64,000 nucleotides of DNA from Climacteris rufus (taxonomy: Eukaryota; Chordata; Aves; Passeriformes; Climacteridae): NCBI GenBank assembly GCA_013398175.1, contig VZRZ01004237.1, positions 88,146-152,145 on the forward strand. Direction: 5' to 3'. Below the pieces are notes generated by a model. The model was not told where the DNA came from and did not search any database. It saw only the letters and a program-made list of their open reading frames with translations. Below are positions 1 to 12,100 of the stretch, in pieces. Each line of letters starts with the position of its first letter. Within the stretch, counting starts at the first letter, position 1. A program made the translations under genes and the position numbers.

Positions 1-2016
1 CTAATTTAGTGGCTTTCAGACCTTGACCCAGTAGGTAAGCCCTTGGTAACTTTTCTGCACTCCACCAGAAGAATAATATTCAAGAGTAGAAAATATAATG
101 AATTCCATGAAAAATGTCACTGGCTGATAATAATGTGCACTTCCAAAAAGCCCAGGTAGCAGTGTGCTGATGTGTGTCTCTTTGCTCCTGTGCCCTGGGA
201 GCAGAACTGGCACAGCAGACGGGCCCCACTGGTGCAGACCTGTGCCTGGAAAAAGGGCATGGAGAGGGAGCTCTTCCCACACAGCTTATTCCTGCCTCCA
301 TTTCCATTTCCACCAGGCATTGTACATTTGTTTATGAGACAGCCTTGTATTTCAGGCTTAAGCTACTTGGCAAGAGCCCTTTCACTTAATGAGAAACATC
401 TCCTGACCTACATCAGTTTGGGTGCTATTAATAACACAGCCTTCACGGAGACGGGTGGCTCTCACCGCCGGCTGGCAGGAGCTGTTCTGCTGAAAAGAAG
501 CATCATTTGCTTCACTCTGTTAATTTCAGTGTATTGTTCTGAGGGAAAAAAATAAAACAACCCACACTTGCATCTTTCTTTAAAAGGGTAACTTGGATGA
601 ATCTTACTTTGGCCCTTAAAATGGCTGCAGGGTTTCTGAGTCAGCTGAATTACTGGTTGTGGTAATGTCAGTAAGGGAAGAACTGTAATCATCTACTTTG
701 GATGTGATAGAAATGCATCACTACAGCCTGTTTACTTTTCTGTAAAATGTTCCCTTTATCTGTTTTGCATGGCTTAACTGGCAGCCAAAAGGATTGGGTT
801 AAACAGGTGTTTTCTGTATTTTCTGAAGTCATGACCATGAGCAGTGGCTGATTTGACGTTTGAGTCTGGCTATCAAAGACTTGGCACAGACTTCCACACA
901 AAGGTGTGGAAGTTTGGTACAGGAAATTTGGCACCCTTGGCAGAGAGTGCTGGTGATTGGGAAGAACCAGACATACACAGCTGGATCCTCTGCAGTGAGA
1001 GGGAAACAGGCAAAAGTAGCTGGAACAGTTATATAGAAAAGCATTAAAAGAAAAAAAAGAAGAAAAAGGAGGAAATGTTTAGAGGAAAAGCATAAGCCCA
1101 GTGACAAGCTTTCTAAAATGCTAATTCTTAGAAGAACATACTGTAACTAATGAAAGGGAAATTACCCAAAAATATTATAATTCAGTAGCAGTCTGTAGAA
1201 ATGCAGGGTAAAATGAGTCCAGCTTAATTGTAATCTGTTACTGTACTCATGAAAAATGTATGTGTAATAGGTAACAAAATTAATGTGTGACAACATGCTT
1301 TTTTTCTGGTAGACTATTTAGAAGTAATTAATCTCCTTCAAATCATCATTTTAAGTGTACTTACCATGAAGTCTTGTTATTCGTGTTACTCTGTCAAATG
1401 TAAATGGCCTCAGACTTCTAAGAAAGTATCACCATATGAACAGGATAATAACTTGCTATAAACTGCATATTAAATAAATCATTTTGCAGCTGTATCATTG
1501 GAGGACAAGACAGTCCAGTAATGCCTGTATTTAATCAGCAATGCTGTTGTCTGTTGATCATACCATTTCTACATCTGCTTTAAAAATGTTACATCTGCTT
1601 ACATGTTTCTTAGATGAGGAAACTGTGCACCTACTGCTCTGCAAGAATTCAGCCTTTTGAAGAGAAAGAGCATTCAGATGGTGTAATTTGGTTTTTAAGT
1701 GAAATGGCAAATACTCCTTATTATTGGTTAAAAAGTGATGGAGGGATGCTTGAAAGTTTTCTCCCAGTGCCTGGCTCTCTGTGTCACTGTATGTTTTGCT
1801 CTGGGCAGTTCACCTGCCGTGGCTGTGCAGCTGTGGCCCTGAGCTTTGCTCTGGGGCTGAAATTCCCCCCAGCTTCCTCCCCACAGGGCTGGAGTCACTC
1901 AGAGTCTTTTCCCCAAGGCTCCTTTGCAGATGCAGGCACTGATGGATGACACCCCAAAGCAGGCAGATGTTTTGGAGGAGCTGCTCTCTGACTTTGCCCT
2001 TTCTCCCCCCGTCCAG
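1..2016 (+). other. ARNT2: ARNT2 intron (3' part)
   Basis: This stretch precedes a recognisable ARNT2 exon and ends in a good acceptor, with a C/T-rich tract at about 1991-2015 and AG at 2015-2016. I saw no further ARNT2 coding segment in it; the open frames are short and lack recognisable domains. It is AT-rich on the left and more GC-rich after about 1780. A stem-loop-capable inverted repeat lies at 887-916 and is reported separately. An ARNT2 exon that I failed to recognise here cannot be excluded, because I cannot align the transcript. Confidence 0.8.
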
Positions 2017-2153
2017 CTGAAGGTGGCCAGAGCAGCAGCCAGTTCCAGGGGAGACCCTCCGAGGTGTGGTCCCAGTGGCAGAGCCAGCACCACAACCAGC
2101 AGAGCGGCGACCAGCACTCGCACCCGCAGCCCAGCCAGACCGAGGTGTTCCAG
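2017..2153 (+). CDS. ARNT2: ARNT2 penultimate coding exon (C-terminal Gln/Ser-rich region)
   Basis: ARNT2 is a bHLH-PAS nuclear transcription factor, the neural-enriched paralogue of ARNT/HIF-1beta. It dimerises with partners such as SIM1, NPAS4 and HIF-alpha proteins. This exon encodes 45 complete codons of the C-terminal region, including GQSSSQFQGRPSEVWSQWQ and GDQHSHPQPSQTEVFQ, a Gln/Ser/His-rich stretch I recognise from vertebrate ARNT2. The bHLH and PAS domains lie upstream of the window. The exon starts after a pyrimidine tract and AG; its first two bases (CT) complete a split codon. It ends CAG|GTGAGG at a complete codon, and the next exon continues in frame with DMLPMPGDP. Identification is firm. 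The exact 5' boundary is inferred from the acceptor and the continuity of the frame. Confidence 0.94.
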
Positions 2154-4550
2154 GTGAGGAGAGTTCAGCCAGCCCAGCTCCCTCTGACAACCTCTGAGTG
2201 CTGAGCTAAGAGCTGTGGCCCTTGAGAATCAGGGTGCAGCAGGGCTTGGAGCTCTTTCCTCCTGCTGCGTGCTGCCACAGGCCCGCACTGCTCTTGGCTG
2301 CCCTTAGCTACTGATGTGATTTGGTTTTCTGCCACAAAACAGCATCTTTGCTGATGTAAAATGCTGTTGTCTCTTCTCTTTGCATGCTATACTTAGGGCT
2401 TATGTCCTTTGCATAGAACCCATGAAATATTCCAAGTGGGGTCTTTCTTATCCTGGTGCTGGCCCCTGACATCCCAGTCAAGTTCAATTAGATACCAGTG
2501 TGATTCTCTTTGGTAGTTTAAGCAGAAAAAGAGTCTGATACTGCATAGAAGATTGTGGCCAATAATTTATAAAGTGAAACCCAGTCAGATATCAGGTGGT
2601 GAACAATCATCTTCAACTACCTAATAAACTATAATTCTGAGCCTTCACTACAGATAGTGAAGTCCTACTATAGAGCAGGACTTCATAAGTTAACTAATAA
2701 CATATCTGTCCTTGTATAACTGGTTTTTAAATTAGATGAAGAAGACAGTTTGCAAGAAGACAATAAAGCTAAATGCAGGAAAGACAGTTCAAGCCCCAAG
2801 CAAAGTTTAAAAGTGGGGCACCTTCTTATCTTTTAGAAAGTAAGTTCACCTGCAAGACTGGCCTCATGCGTGGCTGCTCACAGGAGTGCTGCAGAAGAGA
2901 TGTGAGCATGGCAGTACTTCTGTGTGGATGAACCATTGCTTCACACAGGAAGAAAAAGCAGCACTTCATCTGGAATGACTACCTGTCTGCGTGCTCTTAG
3001 CCTGTGGCCCAGGCAGGATTAGTCTGTTGCATCTCTTTGTGTTGGCAAAGTTTAATCACTTTGCACATGCTTTAACCCAAAAGGATATTCAGGCTAATTC
3101 CAGTGGAGCTGATGATGGCCAACAGAGACATGGGGCTCCAAGCAGTGTCCTGCTTGTGTCTCAATAAGTGCTGTGTCCCAACAAACTATTCATGAAATTA
3201 ATGGGAAGGGGGACCATGCAAGAAAAGGAGAGCTGGGCTCCCCTGCAGAGCTCTTGGAGGTGAGCGTGCATTTGGATGGACTTAAGATAATAGCCAGATG
3301 TGATAAGAAACTTGGATGAGCTCAGTTCAAAGGCCTGCAAGAAGTTGCTTGGATTATTTGTGCCCAAAACCAGCCCTGGGCTAGCTGGGCTTAAGGAGAG
3401 TGGCAGACTTGGGAGGATCCTTGCTGGATCTCTGCCTGAGGAGACTTTACCACAGAGACCCCAGCAGAGATGGAAATGTAGACAGGTGGGGGCAGCTACA
3501 GTTTCCCTTTGGCTTGGACAGAATGTGGGAAAACATCAAATAAATGCAAGTTTTGGTCAGAAAATGAAGGCTGACCCTGGCAGCTCAGACACTGCCGGTT
3601 GTGTTCCCAGTCTCTCTCACCACATCGACAGGGATGCTGTGAAGACCTCAGATGGATTTTAATCAGTCTTTATTTTGGGGTGACTTCCCAGTGCACAGCA
3701 GCTCTCAGAGTTACTCTTTCACAGAGCAGATCCTGGGAGCTTTCGTATTTGTTTTCTTAATTTTGTTTTATTGTGAAGATAATGAGGCATCCCTGGCAAG
3801 ACTTGGCTTTGTGGTAAGAGCTTATTATTGTAAGGACTGACAGGAAAAGCAAGCATAAACTCTGGTTTTCCCAGCAAGGGATATCTTTTCCCTGTGGCTT
3901 CAGTCTCCGGCTGAGAGGAAAGGTTGAGTAGTTTTTGAAGCCTCCTGCAGAGACCTCTCTTGGCTCAAGACACGTGAGAGCAATTACCATGAAATCCCAT
4001 TTCTCCTGAGAAGTTCCTGCTATTTCCTCTGTCTGTGTACATTCATGAAGGCTGCTTAGGCACCTTGTTAGCAGGGGTGGATATCCAGTCTTGGGTGTTG
4101 CACAGAGCACTATTCACTTAGAGAGTGCTGTTGAAGAGGTGAGACCTTGCCCAAACTCATCCTTGCACAGCAGGAGCTTGAGTGTGTGAGATGTTGCGTA
4201 ATCCCCATGAAGTGAAACCAGAGAGTTTGCTTCTCTCCATATGTAGCTACCCATTCCAAGGGCAGTTGTTTCAGTCTGGGAGGAGTAGGAGGCAGCTCAA
4301 ATGTGCTTTATTCAGAGGAGCAATCCAAAACTTCTGCCCTCAAGTCCCACCTCTTGTTCAGAAACACGCCAGCAAAACATAAGTAGCACAGAAACTTTAG
4401 CACAGCCCACTGCATAAGTCTGGTTATCACCTTGTTTATCTAAACCTGGCCTTATCTGGTTTTACACTGAAAAGATGAACAGGAAACAGTTTGTGTCTGG
4501 ATAATGTGTGAGCAAGTGATACTTCACTTTGATTTTTCCTTGTCATGCAG
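2154..4550 (+). other. ARNT2: ARNT2 last intron
   Basis: This intron of 2,397 bp has a GTGAGG donor at 2154 and a TTTTTCCTTGTCATGCAG acceptor ending at 4550, both canonical. It contains a short inverted repeat at 2658-2685 (9-bp arms, 10-nt loop). I see no exon, repeat family or RNA gene in it. Confidence 0.9.
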
Positions 4551-4649
4551 GACATGCTGCCGATGCCGGGAGATCCGACACAGGGCACTGGCAATTACAA
4601 CATTGAAGATTTTGCTGACCTGGGCATGTTTCCACCATTTTCTGAGTAG
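4551..4649 (+). CDS. ARNT2: ARNT2 last coding exon and stop codon
   Basis: This segment encodes the final 32 residues of ARNT2, DMLPMPGDPTQGTGNYNIED followed by FADLGMFPPFSE, with a TAG stop at 4647-4649. The acidic/hydrophobic ending (NIEDFADLGMFPPF) is the conserved C-terminal activation segment shared with ARNT. The exon begins directly after CAG at 4548-4550 with a complete codon, matching the phase of the exon ending at 2153. There is no frameshift or premature stop. The transcript continues from here into a long 3' UTR. Identification rests on recognising a very conserved tail and is close to certain. Confidence 0.97.
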   Translation, partial: DMLPMPGDPTQGTGNYNIEDFADLGMFPPFSE

Positions 4650-6235
4650 CTTGCGAAGCAGAAATGGAAGTTCTTCTCCAAGGCCATTTCAGTGTAATTT
4701 TGGCGCTGCTTTTTCTGTGTTGCATTTCCGTAGAAGCTACTAAACCAGGAGACACATTTCTCATGTTTCAGATAGTGGTGCAGGGCTTGCTCTTTCCTCC
4801 TTGGGGTGCATCAGTGCTGACAGAGGAGCTCCAGCACTAGTTAGTGTTCATTGACAGCTCCATAATTTTTTTTTTATTTTATTGTCATCTACCTCAGAGA
4901 TAAAAATTTTGCTTGTTTTTTAAAAAAAAAATCTCTGAGTCTTAAATATTTGAATGTGAGTGACACATAACATTTCTTTGAATGGTAATTTTTCACTAGG
5001 TAACGAAGTAACAAAGACTAACAGAAAAGGTAAGGTCATGTCTCGTTACAGTGCCTACCGCTCGATTTCGATGCCTTGCTTTAAGCTTAAGTTTCTGAAA
5101 GCGGACACAATACTCTGTTTTCTTTGATTCTTGTAGGTTTTAGGTCACTTTAAATGTTGAGATTAAGCAACATAATGTAGGCCTCTCTCACCAGAAGATT
5201 CAGCTCTGCCTTTTCTAACCTAAACTTGAATGTGTGTACATTTTGGTACTTTATGTATATCTTGTGCTGTATGAAGTGATTTCCTGTACTGGTTTCTTTT
5301 GCCTTTACAAAGGGTCCATTCTGGAATGTACTGAAAAGGTTGATGATGTATGTGAAGGATTTGAATATTGTGGGAGTCTCCATCAATTCACATAGGTGTT
5401 CTTACTTTTAATTCAGGTGGTTCTCTATTCAGAACAAACATTTACTTACATAAGCTATTAGTCTGGTTTTGCACTGAATTGAGGCCTATAACCTTGTACA
5501 TTTCGCACTGGCTGCTTTAATTATTATTGTTCTTGCTTTCCCAAAAATATTGCCTCGTAAAAAATGACTGTAAACACATCAAAATTGCATTTTCTATATT
5601 AGCTGCATTTCCTTTCTGTGAAGTACTTTTTTATACTGTGAAACCTCACGTTTTAACAGTGCAGGGTGGTGGCCTGTTACTAGGAAATCATTCAAGCTCA
5701 TTTGCTGCAAGCAGTGAGATGGTTTTGTAGTGTATAATTTTTTTAGAGTGAGTTGGTAATAGATATCGATTGGACTATTGTCCACTGCATACACAGTGAT
5801 AACTTGAATTTTTGCTTGGATTCCCAAGCAAATGCTTCTGTTGAACCCTGTTAACCCTATTCCGTTAAATATGGGATTTTCAGCTTTCCAAGTTTGTTGA
5901 GGACTCTTGACTGCTCTGAATGCCTTGTGCTTTTCCACAGAGGAAAGTTAATCACCTTTCTCTTGGGCGAGTCACCTGCCATATGTCTTCATCAGGGTTG
6001 TGGTAGGAATCTTTCTACTCAGTATTTCATATGCATGATGAGTTACAGTGGTTGGACTGTAAGGTCAGAATTTTGATCCAGATCATTTCCTCTGGGATGG
6101 AGGGAGAAGGAATCGCTCATGAGGGCAAGCAGCCCTGAGTTCCTGTGTGCAGATTGTTCATAACCTTTGAGGTTGGGTAGTGGTAGCCAGCCTTTGCAGA
6201 GGAGGAAGAGGGCAGCTTCTCTCAGCTTTTGCACA

Positions 6236-6262
6236 TTCAAGGGGCCATCATGGCCCCTTGAA
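6236..6262. repeat. 27-nt near-perfect palindrome in the ARNT2 3' UTR
   Basis: The left arm TTCAAGGGGCCAT (6236-6248) is followed by a single C (6249) and then its exact reverse complement ATGGCCCCTTGAA (6250-6262). All 13 arm positions pair. As RNA it could give a stem only if the inner pairs open to form a loop, or it could pair between two molecules. As DNA it is a possible dimeric binding site. No known family is recognised. Confidence 0.9.
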
Positions 6263-7439
6263 ACAGCAGCCCCAGGGCATAGCGCCCATCCGAAAGATCT
6301 CAGTGTGTGCAGCGATTCCTAGACTTCACAGCACTAAGCTCTGTCTTCTCATAGCCCCTCTTGGATTCTGGAGTGCCTCTGGCAGGAGGCACAGTGCACA
6401 TCACTGCAGTCCATCTTGCTGGGATAATATCCTGGAAAGCAGACAGGCTCTGCCCCACAGCCTGCTCTGGCCATGCAGGTTTCACAGCGAGTGTGGCCCA
6501 GGGACACAGCTAGCACAGGTGGGGCTGTGTCCATCTGACACTGCTGTCCAGGCCTGCTCTGAGATCAGCATGTCGTGTTCAGTAGCCAGGAAGAGTCCTT
6601 CTTACTATTCCTCTCACTAAACCTGGGACCAATCTCTTACCCTATGTGCAAGTGGGGCTAGGGACTCTTTTTTTAGGAAATTTTTGTATATCTCTAGAGG
6701 CAGTACTGGAGAGGCCTAAGGTCTCCTGGTCTGTACTTGCCTCATCAAATCATACTGAGAACAAACAAAAACCCTCATATCTCTTCTCCCCCAGAGATCA
6801 GGAAAATACCATCTTAGGTGAGCAAGCCATGTGCTTACGCACTATTCTTTTAAATACATGGATGTTTATTCTCTTGGAGCCATCTCCCTTTCCCTTCACA
6901 CTGCTCAAATGAATGACTGCTCATGGGACTGGATAGGTGAAGCTCTGCTGCCTCAGGGTAAAAATCACTGGTGTCTGTAAGAGGTGCCTGGATGCTGCAC
7001 CAGTGAGTGAGGTGCTGAGTGTCTGTGCAGGGTTTTGAAATGGGCTGATCAGGAGGGAGGGAGCAGTAGGTGAGCAGTTTGTGTGTCTGCACAAAAGCTC
7101 CTTGACATGATAAATGTCAGTTCTTCCAAAATTTTTTTAAATTCCTCTGTAAAGTGAATAGTGAATTGAAAAAGTGCTGTTCCTCTGTTTTATTTTACCC
7201 AACAAACTGCTTTAAGTATATTTATAACTTATTTTACTTCCTGGATTCAATTTAAAAGTAAGGTTTTGAAAGCAGTTTTGTTTCTCCTGACATCAGCAAC
7301 GATAACCTCCTCAGCACATCGTGGGTTCTGTGCTAGTGGAGAAGGCTTCCTGTGTACAGAATTTGGTTGTGCAGTTAGAAGTGCACTGTTAGAAGAATTT
7401 TAAGCACACCTCTCTTTTTCTTGTTGTTTTTTTGAAGTC

Positions 7440-7930
7440 AGTATGCCTGAGGGATCAGGGCGTGGACTGCTGCTCACCTTGTGGACAACTCCTGCCTTTC
7501 TGGTCAGGAAAGGCGATGGCTGCTCTGTTGAGGGCAGTCTGGGTAGTGCCAGGTTTGGGTTTCCCTGTCAGCCCTCCCTGTTCCCGTTGCGCCATCCCGA
7601 GCCAGCGCTTTATCCTTGGCATTCCCACCCTTCCTCCGCTCCTCTCCCATTCCTGGCCATCCCATCTCTCCCAGCCCGGGTGGGAGGCATGGAGCTGCCA
7701 TTCCTGAGCCAGCGAGGAGGGAGCAATTAACGAGCTTGAAGAGTTGGGTGACCTTGTGCTTCTGAGCAGGCCAACGCTGCAGGTGAGGCTTTGCTTTGCT
7801 GCCGGCCCCGCGCGCTGCCCTGGCTCCGCCGTGTCCGTGGCCTGCTCCTCCCCGGCAGCTGCTCCACGTCTTGTGGCTGGCAAAGCTGTGTGGCCGTGGC
7901 TGTGCTGTATCTTCTTGTCACGTGTTTGGT
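7440..7930. promoter_or_regulatory. CpG-rich block inside the ARNT2 3' UTR
   Basis: Roughly 20 CpG dinucleotides fall in about 490 bp, with CpG clusters at about 7588-7602 and 7800-7855, in a UTR that is otherwise AT-rich and CpG-poor. A canonical E-box CACGTG lies at 7919-7924, at its edge. It may be a downstream enhancer or orphan CpG island, or simply a local GC-rich stretch. Function is not shown by the sequence. Confidence 0.35.
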
Positions 7931-8099
7931 TACTAAAGCCACTTAACCTATCCTATAGCTGAAGTTATAAGGTGCATTGGGAATGCTGATGTTTTTATTA
8001 CGTGCTGTCAGTGTAGCTTTGTTAGCACTTTGGCTTCCAATTTCCAGAATTTCATAGGTGGTGGATTTCTCATTTCTTTTATGTTTTTTTTAAGCTGGA

Positions 8100-8105
8100 A
8101 ATAAA
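8100..8105 (+). terminator. ARNT2: Candidate proximal ARNT2 poly(A) signal AATAAA
   Basis: A canonical AATAAA hexamer lies in the 3' UTR about 3.45 kb after the stop codon. A T/GT-containing stretch follows within 60 nt. It could give a shorter 3' UTR isoform; usage is unknown. Confidence 0.4.
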
Positions 8106-9126
8106 GCTGTGATTTCTGATTGAACTGTTGCAAACACAGTGTTTCTTGAAACTGGATCTTTTGTGTTTTAAACTAATGGAGCAAGAAACTGCAAATACTG
8201 ATGGTCTGGGTGAGTTATTTCAATGAGCAGACATGTAGACTGAGACAATTTTAGGTACTAAAATATTTATATTCATTTATTCAGACAAGCAATCCTGTTT
8301 AATAAGAGAGACTCCATCACATTACTTGTACAAGTGCTACTGGCAGTACCTACGGTGATGCTTTAACCAGATAGTTCCATTTGTAGCTTTGTTGCTTTTT
8401 CTTTTCTTTTGAAGTACAGTATGAAACTGTAAATACTTCTTGCAGAACTGCCTTTTTAACTCTTAATTACTTTTGGCACAGTGTTAAATAGTGTTGGATT
8501 TACCCAATTGCTATGACATATATTTTTATACATAGGTGTACTCTTTTTTCGAGAATAATACAGCCATTTTGTCATTAATGCCTTACTGGTGTCATACTGC
8601 TGTTGCTCTTTGTTTGCAAGGTATCGAGTGGACTAATTTCTAGTTCAGATATTTTCACTTTTCCTGGCAATGCTCAAGTTTGGCTTCAGGTGATTTTTGC
8701 CAGAGCCCCATTTTTCACAGTTGTTAACTGTGAGAAGAGAATGTGGGCTTGGGCCTGTTGCTGTTAATGGGGCAAAGAAAAGGTGATGGCATCTAATTGT
8801 GTTTAAAAGGTCAGTCTTTTCCTACTCTAAACCAGAGTGCATTTCATGAAACTGATGACTGTGGGCACTGATTACTTTGTGTAGATTAATGGTCTTAAAA
8901 AAAAAAGGGAGAGAAAAAAAAAGATAAAGAAAACAACTCCAAAAATGGGCTTCTGACATTGTTAGGCACTTGGTTACGTATCTGTTTAAACTCTTCATAT
9001 TGATGTGAAATTGTGCTGTGGATAAAGTGTATTTTGTACTTCTGAATGTTCTATATTTATGACTAACAAGTACAGAATCAGTTGTGTGTATGTATAACTA
9101 ATAACTGCCTTTTTAAATTTCATTAA

Positions 9127-9132
9127 AATAAA
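9127..9132 (+). terminator. ARNT2: Candidate distal ARNT2 poly(A) signal AATAAA
   Basis: AATAAA overlaps an ATTAAA at 9122-9127, followed by TGTTGTTAATTCCTGTCTTTCTG-like T/GT-rich DNA, which is a convincing cleavage context. The implied UTR length of about 4.5 kb fits the known long ARNT2 mRNA, so this is the preferred end of the gene. Confidence 0.6.
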
Positions 9133-9155
9133 AATGTCATGAGCTGTTGTTAATT

Positions 9156-12100
9156 CCTGTCTTTCTGTAAAAAAAGTAAGATTTGCTGTTGGGAATTGTC
9201 AAGTAAGAAATAACCATGAATTATAAGATTCATGCCAAAAATCAGAAGATGAGGCATTGATCTTTGTCTTTGAAATCTCCTCCAGTGCTGTGTGTTTGGG
9301 AACAGGATGTTCCCCTTTTATCTGTCTTATAAAGGCTGTCCAAAATGAGTGGGAGAGCAATGATAGTTTGAGAGCTCAACTCTTAAAAGATGTTCCAGAA
9401 AAACATTAATTACCAGCCTATTCTACTGATGACACTGAGGTGTGTGAATTGGTGTCTGTATTGTAGCGGGTTTCATTAGAGCACAATTGGTTTAGAGTTA
9501 ATTCATGGTCTGTGGCAATATTTATTCACTCCCTGGGGTGGTATCACAGTGGTTTCCTTGTCCACCTCTTGGTCCCATTGTTCAAAGTTAAAAATCCTTG
9601 TATCCTTCCCACAAACATTCTGGTGACCTTTTCGGACTTGCCTGTGTCAGGCACATTTGCCTTTCACTGTGGTTCTTCATTGCATTTATATTGTTATTTC
9701 TTTGTTGACTTGGTAGTTTGTGAGCAGGGTTTACCTTGCACATAAATCCAAAAAGCTGATGACGGGGCCGTGGCAGGCGCTGAAGATTCTGTGCTCCAGG
9801 GCCTGCATTCCTGGCATGGGGTAGGTGGTGTTTTCACAGCTCATACTCCATTTTCAGGGCTCTGCCTGTGGAGAGCAGGCGTGGGCTCTGCTGGGCCCAG
9901 GCCAGGATCTGGGGCGCTGGGCTGGGCTGGATCAGCTGCAGGCACCAGCCCCCCTGCTCTGCTGGGCTCTGCCCACTGTGTGCTCGTCCCAGAGACACAG
10001 CTCAGTGGGCCATTCCTGCTGTTCTGCTGTGAAAATTGGGCTTTCAGCAAAGTGATGTTCTTCTGGCATTTGCTCAGGTGCTTGTGAGCATTTTTGCTGA
10101 ACGGGCAGGTGCCAGACCTTGAGCCCCATTTGGAAGTGCAGCCGCTTTCACCCTGGCAGCTCTTTGGTGCTTTTCCGGTGCATTTTAATGGGCTTGTCGT
10201 TGCTTTTGAAGAACATTGTCCAAACAGAAAGGCACACACAGAGCTGGTGTTGCACCCATGCCAAGCAGAGCGGTTGGGCTGTTTAAGATCCCTCCTAGCA
10301 CTCCTTTCATATTCATCATTAGCTGTGCTCCCTCCTGCTAAATCAAGTGTACTTCTGGGCACCATGCTGACAGCTGGGTGTGGAAGTGCTGGGAGATGCT
10401 GATTTTGGTGTGGAATCTGGGTTTGGTGTTGTTGGGTGTGGAATGGAGCCACGTGTTTGGTGACTGATGGGCACTGCATCTCAGCAGGACACCGTGGTAG
10501 AAATCCACACAGGGAAAAAATGCAGCTGAAGCTCGCCATGTCCCTACACTCACCATCTTTGCCTCTATAAACTGACACTAATGACTCACAACAACAGGTC
10601 AAGTCTTCATTATGATGATAGAAATATATTTTTCTTCACTTTTCCGTGGGAGCTACTTCTGAGCCACATTTCTATCAAAGTACCATCATGGTTCAGGAAG
10701 TATTACTCATTTAATTTTCCCTGTTTCTTTCCAAGTTGGATGTAACAGGGGCAGATACAGGATGAAGTCTTCCATCCTTTTTTACCGAGTTTCACCATAA
10801 TCTTTTTTGGAAATACTTATCAGCATCTTTCTTCAAACTTTTGGTCTGTCCCACATAAAATGAAATGGAATCACTTGAGTTGTATTATAGGATGTGGGAT
10901 CAGATCCAGAGGTTGCTAGGGCATCTTTTCATTAGCTCTGGAAAAAATTGTCTTCTAATTATAGACTGGCACTAAATACTAAGATACAAAATGTGCCATT
11001 TGGGACCCAGTTGAAAAAAATGTCACGGCAGGGCTGACACCTGGATGATGCAGCAGTGCAGAAGTGCATTGCTGTGGCTTTTGCAGACTGAAGGGTAAGG
11101 GCTGTACAGACACCCGTGTAATGACAAATGTGCAGGCAGAGCCCAGGGACAGAAGGAAGCCCCAGCTGCAGCTTGGGAGCTTTCCCCAGTGCACACACAC
11201 CTTGTTAGAGGGGACTGAATCCCCCAACACTTGCTGTCCTGCTGCCTCTTAGAAATAGCAGTTCTCTCTTTTCAGTGAAGGTGTGGTTTTAAATCCTTGG
11301 ACCATTTTTAAAACCAAGAGGCCTTGAAACATAGAAGCAGTGCAAGGTTGAACTACTTTGGTGCACTCTGTCATCCCAACCATGTTTTGGGTGGCTCTCA
11401 GAGCCTCCCCCAGTCACTGCCCATCCCTGGCTGCTGTGGCTGGTGGCCCTTCCCTTGGAGCCCAGAGCAGTTCTGTGTGTGGCCCTGATGGGAAGCGGCT
11501 TCAGTCTACAAAATAAAATAACAGGATAGTTATTTTCCTTTTAACACTGGAGTTACTGGCCTGATAGGCCCATGGCCACTGAGGAGCAAGGATTTTGAAG
11601 ACCTGAGTTGCTGTTTGCTTTTTTGTTTGAGGTCTCCAATTTGCTAAATGAGCACACAAGAGAAAACACTGCCCTGGCACACATAAGCAACCCACTGTCC
11701 TATTGCAGTGCAGGGGGCAAAGGCTGTATCACAGCACTTCCCCCTTAGTAGAGGAGTTTGTCCTGTGGAATTGTCTCAGAAGCACCCTTCCTCTCTCTGC
11801 ATGGCCTTTCAATATGTCCAGGGCCAAATGTGTGTGATGGCCCAGGGGTACCAAAACGTGACTCATGGAGGAGATGTAAGTGCTGTGGAATTCCTTCCTT
11901 TGTGTAAATCACACTCTGACAAATGTCATTGCGTTGTTTCTGGTTCATGTTAAGTCAGAGCAAAAGTCATCAGGAGGCAACACTGTACAGTGCTGCTGCT
12001 GAATTAAATTATTTTTCATTTTAGATTGGGACTGTTAATCCTCCCTCTGTTACCTGCTGCTCCCTTCTCTAGCCACCAAGAGAGTGCAGAGAACTCTGAA

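Larger units (their letters stand above)
4650..9155 (+). other. ARNT2: Probable ARNT2 3' untranslated region
   Basis: No other gene begins after the ARNT2 stop, and the sequence is mostly AT-rich with many T tracts, as in long neuronal 3' UTRs. The first AATAAA is at 8100-8105. The stronger candidate end is ATTAAAATAAAA at about 9122-9133, followed by a T/GT-rich stretch. This gives a UTR of about 4.5 kb, similar to the roughly 4-kb human ARNT2 3' UTR as I recall it. The far end is inferred; RNA-seq or 3'-end reads would be needed to fix it. A GC- and CpG-rich block (about 7440-7930) and a 27-nt palindrome (6236-6262) lie inside it. Confidence 0.65.

Noticed and set aside
2658..2685. Inverted repeat TGAAGTCCT / AGGACTTCA in the last ARNT2 intron
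   Set aside because: 9-bp arms with a 10-nt loop are expected now and then by chance in 64 kb. No further structure supports it.
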